The notes below the pieces were generated by a model that did not search any database, had not been told where the DNA came from, and saw only the letters and a list, made by a program, of their open reading frames with translations. Source: Cytophagales bacterium (lineage in GTDB: Bacteria > Bacteroidota > Bacteroidia > Cytophagales > Spirosomataceae). From it: 11,564 nt of DNA. The stretch is taken from assembly GCA_028868395.1 (NCBI GenBank), contig JAGWUO010000012.1, positions 1 through 11,564 on the forward strand, read 5' to 3'. This document shows, piece by piece, positions 7,688 to 11,564 of this stretch; positions within the stretch are counted from its first letter, which is position 1; every line of letters begins with the position of its first letter. A program made the position numbers and the translations under genes.

Positions 7688-8077
7688 TTAACGCTTAGAG
7701 AACTGGAATCTCTTACGAGCTTTCGCACGTCCTGGTTTCTTACGCTCCACCATACGTGGGTCACGAGTTAAGAAGCCTTCTTTTTTCAAAGGAGAACGTA
7801 ATTCTGCATCTTGCGTTTGAAGTGCACGTGAAATCGCCATACGAAGCGCTTCAGCTTGCCCTTTGATACCACCGCCATCTACGTTAGCTGTTACATCAAA
7901 TGAACCTACTGTGTTCGTTAAAGCGAAAGGTTGATTAACAACAATCTGAAGAATTTCAGATGGGAAGTAATCAGCTAATACACGGCCGTTGATTTTAATC
8001 TGGCCTTTACCTGGTGTCATCGAAATACGAGCTACTGCTGTCTTTCTTCTACCGATTTTACTTGTTATTTCTGCCAT
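7688..8077 (-). CDS. rpsI: 30S ribosomal protein S9
   Basis: S9 is a 30S head protein whose C-terminal tail reaches the P-site tRNA. The 129 residues match the short bacterial form. Visible marks are G-R-R-K-T-A-V-A-R at 8-16, I-N-G-R near 29-32, the glycine-rich [14 protein letters not shown] segment, the [14 protein letters not shown] region and the canonical C-terminus R-F-Q-F-S-K-R. The final Lys-Arg, which contacts tRNA, is present. The ATG is 14 nt after the rplM stop, the near-universal rplM-rpsI pair. A terminator-like hairpin follows the stop. Confidence 0.98.
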   Translation of the reverse strand: MAEITSKIGRRKTAVARISMTPGKGQIKINGRVLADYFPSEILQIVVNQPFALTNTVGSFDVTANVDGGGIKGQAEALRMAISRALQTQDAELRSPLKKEGFLTRDPRMVERKKPGRAKARKRFQFSKR

Positions 8078-8091
8078 TTTCTTAGTGTCCG

Positions 8092-8535
8092 TTAAAACTT
8101 AATTTCTTTTGGTTGTTGAGCTGCGTGAGGATGTTCTGATCCTGCATAAACGAATAGGTTGTTGAATAATTCACGACCCAAACGATTTTTAGGTAACATA
8201 CCTTTCACCGCTGATTCTACAACACCTCTTGGGTTCTTAATTAAAACCTCACGTGGCGTTGCGAAACGTTGACCACCTGGGTAACCCGTGTGACGGATAT
8301 ACACCTTGTCTGTCATTTTCTTACCAGTTAAGCGAATTTTGTCCGCGTTGATAACGATAACTTGATCGCCACAATCAACGTGTGGAGTGTAAGAAGGCTT
8401 GTGCTTTCCACGAATGATTTTCGCAATTTCAGAACAAACACGTCCCAAAACTTGATTTTCAGCATCTACAACAAACCAAGCTTTCTGTACAGTAGCTTTG
8501 TTTGCGGAGATGGTTTTGTAACTTAAAGTATCCAC
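8092..8535 (-). CDS. rplM: 50S ribosomal protein L13 (GTG start)
   Basis: L13 is an early-assembling 50S protein that binds 23S rRNA. The 147 residues show the family pattern: V-V-D-A near 23-26, [13 protein letters not shown] at 43-55, V-I-N-A-D-K near 62-67, H-T-G-Y-P-G-G at 82-88, V-K-G-M-L-P-K at 110-116 and H-P-H-A-A-Q-Q-P near the end. The N-terminus M-D-T-L-S-Y-K-T matches L13 of other Bacteroidota, but here the initiation codon is GTG. No in-frame ATG, GTG or TTG occurs between it and an upstream in-frame TAG, so GTG is the only reasonable start. It is the first gene of the rplM-rpsI-rpsB-tsf operon and is preceded by a leader of about 110 nt. Confidence 0.97.
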   Translation of the reverse strand: MDTLSYKTISANKATVQKAWFVVDAENQVLGRVCSEIAKIIRGKHKPSYTPHVDCGDQVIVINADKIRLTGKKMTDKVYIRHTGYPGGQRFATPREVLIKNPRGVVESAVKGMLPKNRLGRELFNNLFVYAGSEHPHAAQQPKEIKF

Positions 8536-8552
8536 TTGTTTATAATTTAACT

Positions 8553-8625
8553 GTTTGAATCGTTTCCACCTAGACCACGGAATTTGTCTAAAGGAATTGA
8601 TTATGACCTATTTTATCTTTCAAAC
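8553..8625 (-). promoter_or_regulatory. Candidate structured leader RNA of rplM
   Basis: The predicted untranslated leader of rplM is long for this compact region. In the minus-strand RNA, GUUUGAA (8619-8625) can pair perfectly with UUCAAAC (8553-8559), closing a domain. Inside it, UAGAC (8586-8590) pairs with GUCUA (8571-8575), extendable by two G-U pairs, around a 10-nt loop. The 3' closing arm ends 17 nt before the GTG. L13 operons are known to be autoregulated by leader RNAs in other bacteria; that this one binds L13 is inference. Confidence 0.4.
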
Positions 8626-8651
8626 GGGCATTCAATCGAAAAATGGGAGTG

Positions 8652-8682
8652 CAAATTTATAAAATCTTGATTTGATATGCAA
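8652..8682 (-). promoter_or_regulatory. Candidate Bacteroidota promoter of the rplM operon
   Basis: On the minus strand a TTG (8680-8682) is followed after exactly 20 nt by TAAATTTG (8652-8659), a full match to the Bacteroidota -7 consensus TAnnTTTG with a fitting -33 spacing. It lies between the accC terminator and rplM. Transcription would start near 8647, giving a leader of about 110 nt. Confidence 0.7.
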
Positions 8683-8708
8683 GTGTCTAATTGAAAATGT
8701 TTTAGAAC

Positions 8709-8738
8709 AAAAAAAGGAGGCCAGAAAGCCTCCTTTTT
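8709..8738 (-). terminator. Intrinsic terminator of the fabH-efp-accB-accC block
   Basis: Twenty-one nucleotides past the accC stop, the minus strand forms an 11-bp perfect stem (arms 8728-8738 and 8711-8721, core AGGAGGC/GCCTCCT) with a 6-nt loop. The stem ends in T residues that continue into an uninterrupted run (plus-strand A at 8709-8715). This is a strong Rho-independent terminator separating accC from the rplM operon. Confidence 0.93.
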
Positions 8739-8759
8739 CACTACCCAGAAAGGTATGAA

Positions 8760-10103
8760 TTATAAGTCAGTCAAATCGAAACTTTCCATAAATGCCGTCG
8801 TGAATTGACCCGACTTAAAGGTAGGATCATCCATTAACTTAATGTGGAAAGGAATCGTTGTTTTGATACCTTCAATCACGAACTCTTGCAAAGCACGCTT
8901 CATGCGAAGTAATACTTCCTCACGGCTTTGGCCTGAAACGATCACTTTTGCAATCATCGAATCATAATTCGGTGGAATGGTGTAGCCAGAATACACGTGA
9001 GAGTCAATACGAACTCCGTGACCACCAGGAAGGTGAAGATTCGTAATCTTACCAGGAGATGGACGGAAACCGTTCGCAGGATCTTCTGCATTAATACGGC
9101 ATTCTAAGGCATATAATTTAGGGAAGTAGTTTTGGCCCGAAATCGGAATGCCTGCAGCTACCTTAATTTGTTCCTTGATTAGATCGAAATCCGTTACTTC
9201 TTCCGTGATCGGGTGCTCTACTTGGATACGGGTATTCATCTCCATGAAGTAGAAATCCCCGTTTTTGTCCACTAAGAACTCAATCGTGCCCGCGCCTTCG
9301 TAACCAATGGCCGTGGCCCCAGCGATAGCTGCTTCACCCATTTTCTTGCGCAATTCTTCTGAAAGGGCAGGGGATGGCGTTTCTTCACATAATTTTTGGT
9401 GACGACGTTGAATTGAGCAATCACGTTCTGATAAGTGGCAAGCTTTGCCAAATTTATCCCCTACGATCTGAATCTCAATGTGACGAGGCTCTTCCACGAA
9501 TTTCTCCATGTACATGGCATCGTTTCCAAAAGCCGCCGCTGATTCCATTTTCGCATCTTCCCATAATTTGTCGAATTCCGACTCATCCCGGATGATACGC
9601 ATCCCGCGGCCACCACCACCAGCCGTAGCTTTGATGATTACCGGGTATTTAATGGCTTTTGCTAGTTCTTTTGCTTCTTCTACGGTGTCGATCAAGCCAT
9701 CAGAACCTGGAATAACGGGTACTCCAGCACGCTTCATCGTCTCTTTCGCTGTCGCTTTGTCCCCCATTGAATTAATCATGTCTGCCGAAGCACCGATGAA
9801 CTTAATCCCATGTTCTGAACAAATACGCGAGAATTCTGCATTCTCAGAAAGGAAACCGTAACCCGGGTGGATTGCATCTGCTCCAGTCACTTCTGCAGCC
9901 GAAATAATCGCCGGAATACTCAAATAGGATTGTCTGCTGGGCGGAGGTCCGATACAAACGGCCTCATCCGCAAAGCGAACGTGTAAACTGTCGCGATCGG
10001 CGGTAGAGAAAACGGCCACCGTTTTGATGCCCATTTCTTTACAAGTCCGAATAATACGCAAGGCAATTTCCCCGCGATTCGCTATTAATATCTTTTTAAA
10101 CAT
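8760..10103 (-). CDS. accC: Acetyl-CoA carboxylase, biotin carboxylase subunit AccC
   Basis: AccC carboxylates the biotin carried by AccB using ATP and bicarbonate, the first half of malonyl-CoA synthesis. The 447 residues match the stand-alone bacterial subunit. The N-terminal domain begins [11 protein letters not shown] (4-14) and has [10 protein letters not shown] at 79-88. The ATP-grasp domain shows Lys116 and Lys158, the flexible loop GGGGRGM at 162-168, P-R-H at 206-208 and R-R-H-Q-K at 233-237. The metal and catalytic segment is [10 protein letters not shown] at 288-297. All expected residues are present. The ATG follows the accB stop by 3 nt, so the two subunits are probably co-translated. 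Fusion with a carboxyltransferase or BCCP domain, as in propionyl-CoA or pyruvate carboxylases, is absent, which supports AccC. A strong terminator follows. Confidence 0.97.
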   Translation of the reverse strand: MFKKILIANRGEIALRIIRTCKEMGIKTVAVFSTADRDSLHVRFADEAVCIGPPPSRQSYLSIPAIISAAEVTGADAIHPGYGFLSENAEFSRICSEHGIKFIGASADMINSMGDKATAKETMKRAGVPVIPGSDGLIDTVEEAKELAKAIKYPVIIKATAGGGGRGMRIIRDESEFDKLWEDAKMESAAAFGNDAMYMEKFVEEPRHIEIQIVGDKFGKACHLSERDCSIQRRHQKLCEETPSPALSEELRKKMGEAAIAGATAIGYEGAGTIEFLVDKNGDFYFMEMNTRIQVEHPITEEVTDFDLIKEQIKVAAGIPISGQNYFPKLYALECRINAEDPANGFRPSPGKITNLHLPGGHGVRIDSHVYSGYTIPPNYDSMIAKVIVSGQSREEVLLRMKRALQEFVIEGIKTTIPFHIKLMDDPTFKSGQFTTAFMESFDLTDL

Positions 10104-10106
10104 AGA

Positions 10107-10571
10107 TTACGCTTTTTCAACCAAGAACAATGGCTGATCAAATTCTACTGGACTTGCATTATCAACTAATATTTTAACGATCTTTCCAGAGATCTCTGAA
10201 TCGATTTCGTTAAATAATTTCATCGCTTCAATCACACAAAGTGTTTTTCCTGGAGCGATTTCTGTTCCTACTTCTACGAAGTTATCTTTATCTGGACCTG
10301 GTGCACGGTAGAACGTACCGATCATAGGAGATTTCACTGTATATAAGTTATCTGCTACGGGTGCAGGTGCTGCTGGAGCCGCTGGTGCTGCCGCTGCAGG
10401 AGCTGCCGCTACTGGTGCTGCTGCCGGTGCTGCAGAAACTACACTTACTACAGGTGCTGCTTCTCCGTGTTTCTTAACAGAAACCTTTAAACCTTCTGTT
10501 TCGATGCTAACCTCAGCTAGCGGAGACTTTGCGATGTAATCTAGTAATCGCTGAATTTCTTTAGTATCCAT
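10107..10571 (-). CDS. accB: Acetyl-CoA carboxylase biotin carboxyl carrier protein AccB (BCCP)
   Basis: AccB carries the biotin that shuttles CO2 from AccC to the carboxyltransferase. The 154 residues divide into an N-terminal AccB domain (about 1-45, I-Q-R-L-L-D-Y-I-A), an Ala/Pro/Val linker (about 47-73) and the C-terminal biotinyl domain (about 75-154). The biotinylation motif E-A-M-K-L is at 115-119, with Lys118 as the expected modified residue, and S-P-M-I-G-T-F-Y-R-A-P is at 81-91. The ATG is 36 nt from the efp stop; in this gap lies a perfect -7-like element, so accB-accC may have their own promoter in addition to read-through from fabH-efp. accC starts 3 nt after the stop. Confidence 0.97.
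   Translation of the reverse strand: MDTKEIQRLLDYIAKSPLAEVSIETEGLKVSVKKHGEAAPVVSVVSAAPAAAPVAAAPAAAAPAAPAAPAPVADNLYTVKSPMIGTFYRAPGPDKDNFVEVGTEIAPGKTLCVIEAMKLFNEIDSEISGKIVKILVDNASPVEFDQPLFLVEKA
10353..10433 (-). repeat. Low-complexity Ala/Pro-codon tract encoding the AccB linker
   Basis: Within accB, residues about 47-73 consist of Ala, Pro and Val only. In DNA this appears as an imperfect GCT/GCA/GCC-rich triplet tract. Such flexible linkers between the N-terminal and biotinyl domains are typical of BCCP. Codons vary along the tract, so it is not a pure microsatellite, but its length could differ between strains. Confidence 0.8.
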
Positions 10572-10594
10572 TCTTTTTTGTTAATTAAGCGCTA

Positions 10595-10602
10595 CAAAGG
10601 TA
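10595..10602 (-). promoter_or_regulatory. Candidate internal promoter -7 element for accB-accC
   Basis: The efp-accB spacer contains TACCTTTG on the minus strand, an exact match to the Bacteroidota -7 consensus TAnnTTTG. About 20 nt upstream, inside the end of efp, only a GCTG is seen where TTTG or TTG is expected, so the -33 half is weak. Initiation would be near 10590 and give a leader of about 20 nt before the accB ATG. Confidence 0.45.
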
Positions 10603-10607
10603 GCTAA

Positions 10608-11171
10608 TTATTTTACACGCTCAGCGTATGAATAGGTTCTTGTATCTACTTTAATTACTTCATCTTGTTCGATGAAAATAGGCACCGTAATGGTAGCTCC
10701 TGTTTCAACCGTCGCAGGCTTTTTAGGAGAGTTGGCTGTATCGCCACGAACACCTGGTTCAGTGTAGGTTACTTTCAACTCTACGAATGGAGGTAATTCA
10801 CAAGATAGAGCTGAATCATTTTCTGTGTTGATCAAAATCTCTACTTCTTGACCTTCCTTCATCAAATCTGCCATCACGCATAGGTTTTCACCTAGCAGGA
10901 TTTGCTCGAATGATTCTTGGTCCATGAAGTTAAATCCAAATTCATCTTTGTAGATGAACTGGAATTTTCTGCGTTCAACGCGTACGGGATAGATGTTTAC
11001 TCCCGAGTTAAAGGTATTGTCGATTACTTTACCTGAAGTTAAAGAACGTAATTTAGTCCGAACAAAAGCGGGTCCTTTTCCTGGTTTTACGTGAAGGAAT
11101 TCAATGATCGAGTATAAATCGTCATTGTATTTAATTACCATTCCGTTTTTAATGTCTGCTGTAGTTGCCAT
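10608..11171 (-). CDS. efp: Translation elongation factor P (EF-P)
   Basis: EF-P binds between the P and E sites of the ribosome and relieves stalling at consecutive prolines. The 187 residues match the three-domain bacterial protein. The domain I loop that enters the peptidyl-transferase centre reads V-K-P-G-K-G-P-A-F (28-36), placing the conserved tip lysine at Lys32. Domains II/III carry F-M-D-Q-E-S-F-E-Q near 82-90, V-T-Y-T-E-P-G-V-R-G-D-T at about 134-145, and the late G-A-T-I-T-V-P-I-F-I. The enzyme modifying Lys32, if any, cannot be told from this window. The gene follows fabH by 6 nt and precedes accB by 36 nt; fabH-efp-accB-accC is a frequent order in Bacteroidota. YeiP-type paralogues are the alternative, but the Lys tip and the context favour EF-P. 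Confidence 0.97.
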   Translation of the reverse strand: MATTADIKNGMVIKYNDDLYSIIEFLHVKPGKGPAFVRTKLRSLTSGKVIDNTFNSGVNIYPVRVERRKFQFIYKDEFGFNFMDQESFEQILLGENLCVMADLMKEGQEVEILINTENDSALSCELPPFVELKVTYTEPGVRGDTANSPKKPATVETGATITVPIFIEQDEVIKVDTRTYSYAERVK

Positions 11172-11177
11172 TTCTAA

Positions 11178-11564
11178 TTATTTAGGGTCGTATGCCCATT
11201 TAACGTAAGCTGATCCCCATGTGAAACCTCCACCGAAGGCCGCTAAGATCAGATTATCTCCTTTTTTTAGTTTGTTTTCGTAATCCCAAAGACAAAGCGG
11301 AATTGTAGCCGCCGTCGTATTTCCATATTTCTGGATGTTCAACATCACCTTATCATCGCTCACACCCATGCGATTTGCCGTCGCATCGATAATACGTTTG
11401 TTCGCTTGGTGCGGAACTAAGTATTTAATATCATCACCCGTTAAGTGATTGCGTTCCATGATTTCTGCCGAAACATCAGCCATACGCGTCACCGCAAATT
11501 TAAACACCGATTGACCTTCTTGGCGAATATAATGCCACTTGGCTTCAACAGATTCTACCGTAGG
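11178..11564 (-). CDS. fabH: 3-oxoacyl-ACP synthase III FabH, C-terminal part, cut by window edge
   Basis: FabH condenses acetyl-CoA (or a branched acyl-CoA) with malonyl-ACP to begin fatty-acid synthesis. Only the last 128 residues are in the window, and the frame is open through the right edge. The thiolase-fold catalytic His is visible in P-H-Q-A-N (visible residues 51-55) and the catalytic Asn in [10 protein letters not shown] (80-89). The C-terminal G-G-G-F-T-W-G-S-A is also typical. The active-site Cys and the true start lie outside. An internal GTG at 11507 is not a start, because the coding sense ([14 protein letters not shown]) continues upstream of it. efp begins 6 nt after the stop. 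Malonyl-CoA from the neighbouring accB-accC products feeds this enzyme's pathway. Confidence 0.95.
   Translation of the reverse strand, partial: PTVESVEAKWHYIRQEGQSVFKFAVTRMADVSAEIMERNHLTGDDIKYLVPHQANKRIIDATANRMGVSDDKVMLNIQKYGNTTAATIPLCLWDYENKLKKGDNLILAAFGGGFTWGSAYVKWAYDPK

Noticed and set aside
7682..7690. TAAGATTTG at the rpsI end as a promoter for rpsB
   Set aside because: It has three instead of two bases between TA and TTTG, and no TTG lies at the expected -33 position.
9508..9861. Open frame of 117 codons on the plus strand, antisense to accC
   Set aside because: It lies wholly inside accC, whose protein is strongly conserved. The antisense translation shows no domain or family pattern and no promoter is evident; it is a shadow of codon usage.
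11505..11507. GTG that could be read as the start of a short 109-residue protein
   Set aside because: The FabH reading frame continues upstream to the window edge with family-typical residues, so this is an internal Val codon of a truncated fabH.

Overview
The window is a compact stretch of core bacterial chromosome in which every supported gene lies on the minus strand, so it reads biologically from the right edge to the left. The organism is very probably a member of the Bacteroidota, most likely Cytophagia/Cytophagales. Four things point there: the promoter-like sites follow the Bacteroidota pattern (TTG, about 20 nt, TAnnTTTG); Shine-Dalgarno sequences are not evident; S2 has an acidic C-terminal tail; and the L13, FtsQ, EF-Ts and AccB sequences look like that phylum. 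I cannot name a genus. No phage, transposon, CRISPR, tRNA, rRNA or defence gene was recognised.

Right part (about 8760-11564): the C-terminal part of fabH (cut by the window edge), then efp, accB and accC. This is a fatty-acid initiation and acetyl-CoA carboxylase block with the translation factor EF-P embedded in it. A perfect TACCTTTG element lies between efp and accB and may be an extra promoter. A strong intrinsic terminator ends the block after accC.

Middle part (about 5903-8690): a translation operon of rplM, rpsI, rpsB and tsf. It has a good candidate promoter, a leader of about 110 nt that can fold, and a GTG start for rplM. A terminator-like hairpin sits between rpsI and rpsB, and a strong terminator follows tsf.

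Left part (1-5802): the distal half of the division/cell-wall (dcw) cluster, murD-ftsW-murG-murC-ftsQ, with what appear to be the first codons of ftsA at the left edge. The first four genes overlap or abut tightly (8-nt overlap, TAATG and ATGA junctions). Together they encode D-glutamate addition and L-alanine addition to UDP-MurNAc, lipid II synthesis, septal glycan polymerisation and a divisome scaffold. The cluster starts at murD; mraY, murE, ftsI and the other usual upstream genes are not present to its right.

Nothing here looks like a wholly new system. The observations most worth checking are the unusual EF-Ts contact motif (TEPVSK where TDFVAK is usual), the foldable rplM leader, the rpsI-rpsB hairpin, and the break in the dcw cluster next to tsf.
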